Assembly (NCBI RefSeq): GCF_000243735.2
Contig: NZ_AHMP02000001.1
Location: 1-20,000 of the forward strand
Source of the DNA: Leptospira kmetyi serovar Malaysia str. Bejo-Iso9
GTDB lineage: Bacteria; Spirochaetota; Leptospiria; Leptospirales; Leptospiraceae
DNA length: 20,000 nt
Direction of reading: 5' to 3'
The position numbers and the translations under genes were made by a program. The notes under the pieces were generated by a model. It did no database searches. It was not told where the DNA came from and saw only the letters and a list, made by a program, of their open reading frames with translations. The number at the start of each line of letters is the position of its first letter. The stretch's first letter is position 1. Of the stretch, positions 1 through 8,997 are shown piece after piece.

Positions 1-150
1 GCGAGAATATAGGCGAGCGGCATTTCCAAAAACAAAAACGACCAAGGAGGATTGGAATATCCGCTCGGAGTCAATACGGTCATGCTGAGGACCGCGATCA
101 CGTATAAGAACCCCATGTAGATCAAACAACGAAGATACAAGGAGATAAGG

Positions 151-164
<14 letters not shown>
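1..164 (-). CDS. Fragment of an unrecognised membrane protein, open at the left edge
   Basis: Read on the minus strand, this stretch has no stop from 164 to the window edge. It encodes a polar start ([11 protein letters not shown]) followed by two hydrophobic segments (around [14 protein letters not shown] and [13 protein letters not shown]), as expected for an integral membrane protein. The first Met codons are at 116-114 and 83-81; a TAA at 167-165 closes the frame upstream. No clear ribosome site precedes the first Met, and the residues before it look like coding sequence, so the true 5' end may have been lost at the junction with the aconitase fragment near 150. I do not recognise the family. 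The membrane character is visible; that it is a gene fragment is inference. Confidence 0.4.
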
Positions 165-600
<436 letters not shown>

Positions 601-617
601 TTTAAGAGAATGGAGAA

Positions 618-655
618 CGCGCGCGCCGCAAAGCGCGCGCGGATATTCCGTTTTT
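618..655 (+). terminator. Hairpin and T-run after the aconitase fragment
   Basis: A 9-bp all-GC stem (CGCGCGCGC at 618-626, GCGCGCGCG at 633-641, loop CGCAAA) lies 18 bases past the stop. A second small stem (CGGA/TCCG, 640-650) follows and runs straight into TTTTT. This is consistent with intrinsic termination, although the strong stem is not directly next to the T-run. Confidence 0.5.
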
Positions 656-679
656 GTAAAGTAGAATTCTTGCCCGCAA

Positions 680-701
680 TTTTGTCGGAGTTCCGACAAA
701 A
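680..701. terminator. Perfect palindrome, probable bidirectional terminator
   Basis: The arms TTTTGTCGGA (680-689) and TCCGACAAAA (692-701) flank GT. The element is symmetric, with T-runs on both strands, and sits between the converging aconitase fragment and the DHFR-like gene, where a two-way terminator is expected. From memory, palindromes with a GGAGTTCC or GGAACTCC centre are common between Leptospira genes. Confidence 0.55.
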
Positions 702-749
702 AGAACAAATCCGCCGACTACGACCATTCTCCCGAAAACGAATCGCATC

Positions 750-1307
750 TTAGGCTTGTCTTTTGTAGTGAAGCACGTTGGTTCCGGATCGGAACGTTTC
801 CGAACCCAGAAATTCCAGCCGAAGACTTTCGTGCAGGGTTACGGTTTCGAATAACCGTGGACCTTGTCCGACAAGAACCGGATGAACCACGAAATGATAC
901 TCGTCGATCAAACGAAGTTCCGAAAGTTGAGAAGCAAGACTCAAGCTGCCCACGAAGATATCCTTTCCGGATTCTTTCTTCAACGCGGTCACTTCGTCCG
1001 CAAGGCTTCTGGTTGCCAATCTTGAATGCGCGTCCTGGACGCTTTTCAATGTGCGGGAGAATAAAACCTTCTCCATGGAATCGAACACTCGAGCGAACTC
1101 ATTCGTCGTTTCCGACTCGGATTGATTTTTAGCGACTTCGGGCCAGAAGGGGACCATCAATTCATACGTGATTCTTCCGTAGAGGATCTGACTTCCGGAA
1201 CCTAAGACGCCGGTAAAGAATTTGTGCAATTCTTCATCGGCGATCATACCCGTGTGGCCGCAATATCCGTCGGCGCTGATGTTGATCGCAAAAACAACTT
1301 TTCTCAT
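750..1307 (-). CDS. Dihydrofolate reductase family protein (RibD C-terminal-like)
   Basis: A 185-aa NAD(P)H-dependent reductase-fold protein of the RibD-C/YwjB-type DHFR superfamily. Visible family signatures are the first strand [15 protein letters not shown], the [13 protein letters not shown] segment, the KVLFSRTL strand, [13 protein letters not shown] (nucleotide-binding turn), and [19 protein letters not shown] near the end. The physiological substrate of this subfamily is generally unknown, so no reaction is assigned. I chose the Met at 1307 because family homology begins there. A frame-consistent ATG at 1346 would add 13 basic residues, and neither start has a convincing ribosome site. 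It lies downstream of the TetR gene on the same strand, but the 198-base gap argues for separate promoters. Confidence 0.85.
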   Translation of the reverse strand: MRKVVFAINISADGYCGHTGMIADEELHKFFTGVLGSGSQILYGRITYELMVPFWPEVAKNQSESETTNEFARVFDSMEKVLFSRTLKSVQDAHSRLATRSLADEVTALKKESGKDIFVGSLSLASQLSELRLIDEYHFVVHPVLVGQGPRLFETVTLHESLRLEFLGSETFRSGTNVLHYKRQA

Positions 1308-1381
1308 GGAGCGTTTATGCCGGACTCTCCTGAAAAATTCAAGCATTGATTGTTTCGTTTTTTAGAATGGAATTCGGCATA

Positions 1382-1433
1382 GCGCGTAAGATCCGACTTA
1401 TAACTCGACACACTGGATCGCGCGTAAGGTCCG
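1382..1433. repeat. Pair of 14-bp direct repeats upstream of the DHFR-like gene
   Basis: GCGCGTAAGATCCG (1382-1395) and GCGCGTAAGGTCCG (1420-1433) differ at one base and are spaced 38 bp start to start. They lie in the 198-base gap between the TetR gene end and the DHFR-like start. They could be paired regulator sites or a chance duplication. Confidence 0.5.
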
Positions 1434-1505
1434 TAACATCACATAACAACAGTCCGAACGCATAACACGATCGTTACGATCTTCGGCGCGCTTTGAGTTC
1501 CGATT

Positions 1506-2222
1506 TTATTGCTTGGATTTTTTCTTAGCGGGCTCGGGTTCCAAGCCTTTGCGGAAAATTCTGGAGACTTCTTTGATCGTTGCTTGGATTTCTGCGGGAG
1601 GAATTTTATAAACGCACTGACCCATAAAACCGAGCGCGAACGTAAGAGACGAGATCGCATACGCGATGGATTTTAAGTCGGCCTTCGGATCGATCTTACC
1701 GGCTTTCTTAAACTTTTCCAACTCGGCAGTAAACTCGGGAAGGGCTTTCGTATAAATTTTCTTTTGAATGATCTGACTGACTTCCGGATCCAAGATGATT
1801 TGACTCACGGCCACTTTCATAAAGTCTTCCGCGTCTCTGAAGTCTCTGCATTTTCCGGACATGGAATATTGCAGACTCGCTTCCAAGTCCTGATAACTTT
1901 CCGGATTTTTTTGTGAAGAACGAGAAGGGGTAGGGGGAGCGTCTTCGGATTTGATGTCCTCGGCTCGGGTAAGAATCGCCTCTAAGAGACCTTTTTTGTT
2001 TCCGAAGTATCGGAAGATCAAAGCCTCATTTGCATTTGCGAGCTTAGCTATATCTTTAGTATTAGCCGCATCGTAGCCCTTTTTCGCGAAAACTTGAATG
2101 GCGGCCAGAAGGATTGCGGTTTCGGTAGCGTTACGATCTCTCTTTCGAATCAACGTTTCAGAGGCAGAATCATCCTTCAATGGAGTGTCCGAATTGTTTG
2201 CCTTTGATCTCACCGACTTCAT
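1506..2222 (-). CDS. TetR/AcrR family transcriptional regulator
   Basis: A 238-aa regulator. The N-terminal TetR DNA-binding domain (about residues 30-80) is clear: [23 protein letters not shown], then the recognition helix region [22 protein letters not shown]. The helical C-terminal half (about residues 90-225) would bind ligand and dimerise. It ends in a Lys-rich tail (AKKKSKQ). I prefer the start at 2222, which has AGGG 7 bases upstream; an in-frame ATG at 2264 would add 14 residues without a ribosome site. It is divergent from the ArnT-like gene across about 260 bp, the usual arrangement for a TetR repressor controlling its neighbour and itself, but that target is inference. Confidence 0.9.
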   Translation of the reverse strand: MKSVRSKANNSDTPLKDDSASETLIRKRDRNATETAILLAAIQVFAKKGYDAANTKDIAKLANANEALIFRYFGNKKGLLEAILTRAEDIKSEDAPPTPSRSSQKNPESYQDLEASLQYSMSGKCRDFRDAEDFMKVAVSQIILDPEVSQIIQKKIYTKALPEFTAELEKFKKAGKIDPKADLKSIAYAISSLTFALGFMGQCVYKIPPAEIQATIKEVSRIFRKGLEPEPAKKKSKQ

Positions 2223-2379
2223 TTTGATCCCTATAAAAGTTAAGACAGATCCAGTGTCACTCACTATTTCAAGAGAGCGCCGCTTCTCTCAAAACGCAAC
2301 TTTGAGAAGCATCCGATAACGTGGAGAATGTTATAAGCATTTAACCGACCTCATCCCCGCTTTTTGCATAAGACCCTAC

Positions 2380-2408
2380 TTGTACTTTTTTCCGTTCTAC
2401 ATTTTATT
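2380..2408 (+). promoter_or_regulatory. Candidate promoter for the ArnT-like operon
   Basis: TTGTAC (2380-2385) and TTTATT (2403-2408) are 17 bases apart, 76 bases ahead of the ArnT-like start. Both boxes match the sigma-70 consensus only moderately, so this is a weak call. A ribosome site AGAAGG (2471-2476) sits 7 bases before the ATG. Confidence 0.3.
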
Positions 2409-2483
2409 CTAGATTGTCATTTTTTAAGTCGGGAAAAAAGATTGCAATAAGTAAGTAAGTGGTTACATAAAAGAAGGTGCAGA

Positions 2484-4241
2484 ATGTCCGGCAATTCTTC
2501 TAAAAAAATAGACTATTCTCTCGTCCCGAACGTTTCTCAGGAAAATACGTTTCGGAAAATTTCTCCGATCCGAAGGGATTTGCTGATGGCGGCGGTCCTT
2601 TTCGTCGTCTCGGTCCTGCTTTTATTTCCGAATATAGGCTCGAGGGCCGTGCTTTCCCAAGGCGACGAAGAAATGCACATCGCTACGATCCGAGAAAGCA
2701 TCCAAACCGGAGAGATTCTATTTCCTAGATTCGAAGGTTTTATGAATTTATACAAACCCCCGGTTCTTTTTTGGACGGGGATCGCGTCCGATCTGATTTT
2801 CGGAATGAGTCTGACCTCGGAAAGGCTTCCTTCCTTGTTGCTGTTTGCGGGAACGGCGATCCTGATCTACTTCGCGCTTCGATTGTTCAAAGCGGGTCCG
2901 ATCTATTCCGTCGTGATCGCTTCGAGTTATCTGCTGACGCTCGGAGTTTTTAAATTCTCGCGTTTGGTGATGATGGAAGCGTTGATGACGTTTCTACTCG
3001 TACTCTCCACGTATCTATTGCTCGCATTCTTTAAAAAACGAAACAGATCCTATCTGATCGGAGCCGCGCTCGTATCCGGGTTCGCTTGTCTTGTCAAAGG
3101 TCCTTTGTTTCAGATTTATTCGGGAACCGTACTCGCGAGTTGGGCGTTTATACACGCGTTTCAATTCCAATCCACGGGAGAATGGTCCGGCAAAAAACGT
3201 TTCGTAAAGATGATCGTGGATCAGGTCTTGTTTCACGGGATCGCGTTAGGCGTTCTTGCGGTATGGGGCGGAGTATTGACCTCTCTTTCCCCCGCGGGCA
3301 ACGCGTTTTTAAAAGTTTTCTTTTTCACTGAGAACCTTGGAAAATTCTCTTCTGCAACAACGAATCAGAATGAGTTCATTATCCTTTTGGGGTGGGTCCT
3401 GTACTGTCTTCCTTTCACGCCGTTTCTTTTGGAAACGATGTCGAAGACGATTCTTAAAACTTCCCAAAGTTTTGGAGGGATGATAGGCAGGATCCTTATT
3501 TTTTCGACCATCGCGGTTTCGATGATACACGAACTTCCGAATCGAAAAGATTATTATTATATTCTACCGTTGATCCCTCTGGCTTTTATCGGAGTGGGGC
3601 TTTACTTCTCGAGAAAGAATCAAGAGGTTTCGTTGTCCGGTCCGCTTTCGCGCAACTTCCGATTTTTGATCTTCGTTTCCATTCTTTTGGGGCTCGGAAA
3701 AATTCTTTTGGATTTTCGTTCGGGACAAGAGGCTTGGGCCGATCTTCTTTGGGTCGGTTTCGCGAATATCGTGGGTGCGTTTTGGATGATCCCCGATAAA
3801 AGAACCGTTCTTTATAAGACTTCCTTAACGCTTCTGCTCGGAACCGGGTTTATGTTTTATCTTCAATTGGTCTTGATTCCTTCGGTCAATCTTCCCGACG
3901 TTCCGTTGAGCGGAAGAATCCAGGAAAGTAAGAATCTCTGCGTCGTTTCCGAAAACCCATGGGTCGCTTTGACCTTTAAGAACGCGTTACCCGGAACCGC
4001 GGTCGAACATTCTTTGCCGGGAGCGCAGATGAATTGTATGGACGGAAAAAGGGACGTCGTGTTTTACAGAACCGAGTCCGCTTTGCCGAAAGGGTATTCC
4101 CTTGCACAAACCTGGTCGATCTGGAAACGTGATCTCGGATTGAAGGAAGTTCTGATCCATCAGGATTGGTATGATAAGATTCAACTTTTTAGCGCGGATC
4201 AAATCTTCACCGAAGCGAATCCGTTAGGCGGCGTTCGATGA
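2484..4241 (+). CDS. ArnT/PMT-like integral membrane glycosyltransferase
   Basis: A 585-aa polytopic membrane protein of the GT-C type, related to ArnT and the PMT_2 family, which move a sugar from a polyprenyl-phosphate carrier to lipid A or protein on the outer face of the inner membrane. After the first hydrophobic helix (about 33-49) comes the acidic catalytic-loop signature GDEEMH (D61, E62). It is followed by FPRFEG and YKPPVLFW (K91, P92, P93), matching the ArnT loop 1 pattern. R160 and E165 in FSRLVMMEALMTF, and LVKGP (K205), are also typical. Roughly 12 hydrophobic stretches follow, then a soluble C-terminal segment of about 120 residues. Acceptor and donor cannot be told from sequence. 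Its last four bases overlap the next gene (ATGA), implying translational coupling. Confidence 0.85.
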   Translation: MSGNSSKKIDYSLVPNVSQENTFRKISPIRRDLLMAAVLFVVSVLLLFPNIGSRAVLSQGDEEMHIATIRESIQTGEILFPRFEGFMNLYKPPVLFWTGIASDLIFGMSLTSERLPSLLLFAGTAILIYFALRLFKAGPIYSVVIASSYLLTLGVFKFSRLVMMEALMTFLLVLSTYLLLAFFKKRNRSYLIGAALVSGFACLVKGPLFQIYSGTVLASWAFIHAFQFQSTGEWSGKKRFVKMIVDQVLFHGIALGVLAVWGGVLTSLSPAGNAFLKVFFFTENLGKFSSATTNQNEFIILLGWVLYCLPFTPFLLETMSKTILKTSQSFGGMIGRILIFSTIAVSMIHELPNRKDYYYILPLIPLAFIGVGLYFSRKNQEVSLSGPLSRNFRFLIFVSILLGLGKILLDFRSGQEAWADLLWVGFANIVGAFWMIPDKRTVLYKTSLTLLLGTGFMFYLQLVLIPSVNLPDVPLSGRIQESKNLCVVSENPWVALTFKNALPGTAVEHSLPGAQMNCMDGKRDVVFYRTESALPKGYSLAQTWSIWKRDLGLKEVLIHQDWYDKIQLFSADQIFTEANPLGGVR

Positions 4242-4588
4242 ACGCAGGTCTAAGACACGCAATCCGATACGCACCGGTTTATATTCTTCTTACCTTGACG
4301 CTCGTCGTGGTTTTGGTCAAGTACGGAAGGAATATTCAAAAAAATGAATTTTATTCTCCCGAAAGCAAGGAAGTGTGCCTAACGTATTGTACGAAGCTGG
4401 CCGGTTGTGTGACCGAGATGTTTCCGGGAATGGTGGTCCAAGAACAGATGGGAAAAATCGAAAATTCCTGTCTGAGAGGATGCAGAAAACATTTCGATAA
4501 GATGCAGGTTTGTTTGTCCGGAATCGAAACTGCGAGTTGCAAATCCCTGACCGGTTGTCTCCAAACGGAAATTAAAAAGTATTATTAA
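4238..4588 (+). CDS. Small single-pass membrane protein with eight cysteines
   Basis: A 116-aa protein. One hydrophobic helix (about residues 11-28) follows a short basic N-terminus (RHAIR), so the Cys-rich part should lie in the periplasm. Eight Cys occur at 47, 51, 57, 78, 82, 92, 101 and 107, spaced C-x3-C-x5-C, then C-x3-C-x9-C, then C-x5-C. The intervening sequence is helical and charged, suggesting disulfide-stapled helices. It resembles Leptospira-specific Cys-rich proteins known to me only as hypothetical. The gene starts inside the stop of the ArnT-like gene (ATGA overlap), so it is probably made with that enzyme and may assist it; this link is inference. A metal-binding role is an alternative. 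Confidence 0.75.
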   Translation: MNAGLRHAIRYAPVYILLTLTLVVVLVKYGRNIQKNEFYSPESKEVCLTYCTKLAGCVTEMFPGMVVQEQMGKIENSCLRGCRKHFDKMQVCLSGIETASCKSLTGCLQTEIKKYY

Positions 4589-4597
4589 ACGAAGTTC

Positions 4598-5227
4598 CTA
4601 TTCGGAAAAATTCTTATAATACTTTTTCACCTTCTCCACGTATTTCTGCGTTTCCTTGTAAGGGGGAATTCCGCCGTAACGATCCACCGCTCCGGGCCCG
4701 GCGTTGTAGGCCGCGAGCGCGTGATCCAAATTCTTATATTTGCTCAAAAGATCGCTTAGGAATTTCGTTCCACCCGCCACGTTTTCGGCCGGATCGGAAG
4801 GATCGTCCACTCCGAGAAGATCGGCCGTGGAAGGCATGAGTTGCATCAAACCGACGGCCCCTTTGGGAGAAACCGCATTGGTTTTAAAACCGGATTCCGC
4901 TTTGATCACGCTTTGTACGAGAGAAGGGTCCAAATTATTTTTTTCGGATTCCTTTCGGATGATTTCGGCGAGGGTCGGATCGACGCCTTTTAAATCTCCG
5001 CGAGAATCTCTTCTCCAGGGTTCGGAGGAAATTCCGGAAAGTCCCGTGGGTTCGGGAGAATTCAAATCGATTTTGGTTTGTGCCGCTTTTAAGATCGAAT
5101 CAAAATCGGCCGGGGTTTGAGAACGGTTGGAAACCGGCGCTTCCTTTACGAACTGACTCGGAAGACTTTCAATTTCTCGAATTCGATTCAAAATCGATTG
5201 GACGGTGGGAAGTTCTTCGATCCTCAT
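4598..5227 (-). CDS. Lytic transglycosylase SLT-domain protein without a signal peptide
   Basis: A 209-aa protein with a C-terminal SLT/goose-lysozyme-type domain (about 83-205) that cleaves the MurNAc-GlcNAc bond of peptidoglycan. The family motifs are intact: catalytic E111 in KAESGF, then [15 protein letters not shown] and [10 protein letters not shown]. The first ~80 residues are hydrophilic and contain no signal peptide, lipobox or membrane helix, starting [10 protein letters not shown]. Leaderless SLT proteins of this shape occur in spirochetes and may be exported through the flagellar apparatus to remodel wall around the motor; this role is inference. The gene converges on the 8-Cys gene with only 9 bases between stops and is divergent from the kinase at 5278. 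Confidence 0.9.
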   Translation of the reverse strand: MRIEELPTVQSILNRIREIESLPSQFVKEAPVSNRSQTPADFDSILKAAQTKIDLNSPEPTGLSGISSEPWRRDSRGDLKGVDPTLAEIIRKESEKNNLDPSLVQSVIKAESGFKTNAVSPKGAVGLMQLMPSTADLLGVDDPSDPAENVAGGTKFLSDLLSKYKNLDHALAAYNAGPGAVDRYGGIPPYKETQKYVEKVKKYYKNFSE

Positions 5228-5277
5228 ATTATGTCTCTCGGAGAATTCTCCAGAAAGAATGAACTTTTTTTCTCTTT

Positions 5278-7635
<2,358 letters not shown>

Positions 7636-7682
7636 AGAAGTCGGCGCGTGGCGGGAGAACAAAAGCGCAACACGGAAACGGA

Positions 7683-8369
7683 ATGAAAAAGAAGATCGTA
7701 TATTATAGTATTATAATTATCTCAATCGTTTTGTCCTATTTCGCCTTTTCGGAAACTGAAAACGGTTTTTTCGGAAACGACGGGGATAAAAACGATAAAC
7801 TCCAAAGCGGTCTCAGCAGAAACACCGTAAACAGAGAAGAGGATTCCATTTTTGAATCGGGAAATTTTCTGGATTTTTCAAAATCCGGAGAACCCGAAAA
7901 CGTTTCCGATTCGGAGACGGACTCTGTTGCGGATAATGCAAGCGCCGCAAACGGAGGATATTCGAGTTTATCTCCCGAAGAAAAGGAAAGAATTCGAAAG
8001 GAAGTGATTCAAAAAGTCAAACCGCTCGCGGATCGTTTTCCGAATAACTCTTTGATCCCGAGAGAGTTGACCAAGGAACAAGAGGAAAAACGAAAGAAAG
8101 ACGAAGAGAAAATGGACGAGATCCGAGGCGCCTTACTCGAAGGAAGAGAGGTCGCCAAACCCGATATGGAATTTTATCTCGATTCTAAGATCAAAAAATC
8201 GAACGATATGACGGAGATTCTCGAATACAGCGTCAAATTTTTTAAGGAAGCGGGCAGAAATTATCCGGATTCTTCCTTGAAGATCATAGAAGATCGTCTT
8301 CATTCTTTGCGCGAAAGCAAGGACGAGTTGTTGAACGCGAGAAAAAATTTGGACATGCCGATTCAGTAG
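7683..8369 (+). CDS. Hypothetical membrane-anchored protein with acidic linker
   Basis: 228 aa, family not recognised. A basic start (MKKK) and a hydrophobic segment (about residues 5-22) form an uncleaved anchor or signal sequence; no lipobox Cys is present. Residues ~23-98 are a Ser/Asp/Glu/Asn-rich, probably disordered linker. From ~98 the protein is charged and helical with likely coiled coil (LSPEEKERIRKEVIQKV, TKEQEEKRKKDEEKMDEIRG). It ends in a helical domain (about 165-225). The gene starts 47 bases after the kinase on the same strand, so the two may share a transcript. A role as envelope spacer or partner of the kinase is possible but unsupported by any motif. Confidence 0.7.
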   Translation: MKKKIVYYSIIIISIVLSYFAFSETENGFFGNDGDKNDKLQSGLSRNTVNREEDSIFESGNFLDFSKSGEPENVSDSETDSVADNASAANGGYSSLSPEEKERIRKEVIQKVKPLADRFPNNSLIPRELTKEQEEKRKKDEEKMDEIRGALLEGREVAKPDMEFYLDSKIKKSNDMTEILEYSVKFFKEAGRNYPDSSLKIIEDRLHSLRESKDELLNARKNLDMPIQ

Positions 8370-8453
8370 GTTTGGTTTTCGTCGAAACTGACGGTTCGGT
8401 TCGTTGATCGGCAAAAAGGCCCGCGATTGTGCGTCGACAGGCCGTCATGTTTT

Positions 8454-8882
8454 TTATTGGACGTTGATCTTGACTTCCGCCTTTTGTTCTCCCGCTTTTC
8501 TGGGAAGGCTTAGTTTAAGGATTCCGTTTTCGTATTTGGCTACGATCTTATCCTTATCGATCGCTTCGGGGAGGTTGAAGGATCGGCTGAAAGAGGAATA
8601 ATTGTATTCTCTTTTGCTGTAGTGTTTTTCTTCCTCTTTGGTTTCGGATTTTTTAGAGGCGCTGATCATAAGGATATCCCCTTCGAGATCGATCTTAAAA
8701 TCTTTTTTATCCAAACCCGGAACCGCACATTCCAGTTCGTAGCTGTCTTTGGTTTTAATCACGTTGACCGCGGGTATATGACGGACCCAATCCTTATGGA
8801 AGATATCGTTCCAATCTCTAAAAAAGTGATCTATATTATTGAGACTCAGAAAAGGGTCCTGAGTTTTTGCGACGCTATTCAT
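8454..8882 (-). CDS. hsp20: Small heat shock protein, Hsp20/alpha-crystallin family
   Basis: A 142-aa ATP-independent holdase chaperone that oligomerises and keeps unfolding proteins soluble. The alpha-crystallin domain (about 36-132) shows VPGLDKKDFKIDLEGD, the SFSRSFNLPEAIDKDKI segment and the hallmark ENGILKLSLP. The C-terminal VKINV resembles the I-x-I/V tail that docks neighbouring subunits. The N-terminal arm (DPFLSLNNIDHFFRDWNDIF) is aromatic-rich, as usual. The start is well set: AGGAG lies 7 bases upstream on the minus strand. A near-consensus promoter leaves only about 20 bases of leader, too short for a ROSE-type RNA thermometer. No CIRCE element was seen, so control by heat, if any, is by other means. 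Confidence 0.95.
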   Translation of the reverse strand: MNSVAKTQDPFLSLNNIDHFFRDWNDIFHKDWVRHIPAVNVIKTKDSYELECAVPGLDKKDFKIDLEGDILMISASKKSETKEEEKHYSKREYNYSSFSRSFNLPEAIDKDKIVAKYENGILKLSLPRKAGEQKAEVKINVQ

Positions 8883-8908
8883 AAAATTCTCCTTTTGCTA
8901 AGAACGAA

Positions 8909-8937
8909 TTTATAACATCCTATCCAATCGAGGTCAA
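8909..8937 (-). promoter_or_regulatory. Sigma-70-type promoter of hsp20
   Basis: On the minus strand TTGACC (8937-8932) and TATAAA (8914-8909) are separated by exactly 17 bases. Each box differs from consensus by one base, making this the best promoter in the window. Transcription should start near 8902, about 20 bases before the hsp20 ATG. Confidence 0.75.
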
Positions 8938-8941
8938 GGTT

Positions 8942-8968
8942 CGTTTCGGGAAACGTCGTTTTGAAACG
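8942..8968. promoter_or_regulatory. Two tandem inverted repeats between hsp20 and the LytS-type kinase gene
   Basis: CGTTTC-GG-GAAACG (8942-8955) is a perfect inverted repeat. One base later CGTTTTGAAACG (8957-8968) repeats the theme with one imperfect pair. They lie immediately upstream of the hsp20 -35 box and 30 bases before the divergent kinase start, the position expected of an operator serving one or both genes. The binding protein is unknown. Confidence 0.45.
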
Positions 8969-8997
8969 GGGACCTGCAAGTTTACAGGATTTTCGGA

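Noticed and set aside
1469..1481. GATCG-TTA-CGATC hairpin after the TetR gene as a terminator
   Set aside because: The stem is only 5 bp and no T-run follows on either strand.
2442..2469. TTGCAA-N16-TACATA as a promoter for the ArnT-like gene
   Set aside because: The transcript would start at or after the AGAAGG ribosome site at 2471-2476, leaving no usable leader.
8938..8968. LytTR direct-repeat binding site for the neighbouring regulator
   Set aside because: GTT-containing half-sites are present, but their spacing (19 bases between starts) does not fit the usual paired-repeat arrangement; the inverted repeats describe the region better.
8883..8997. CIRCE element or RNA thermometer for hsp20
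   Set aside because: No TTAGCACTC-type inverted repeat was found, and the leader implied by the promoter is only about 20 bases.
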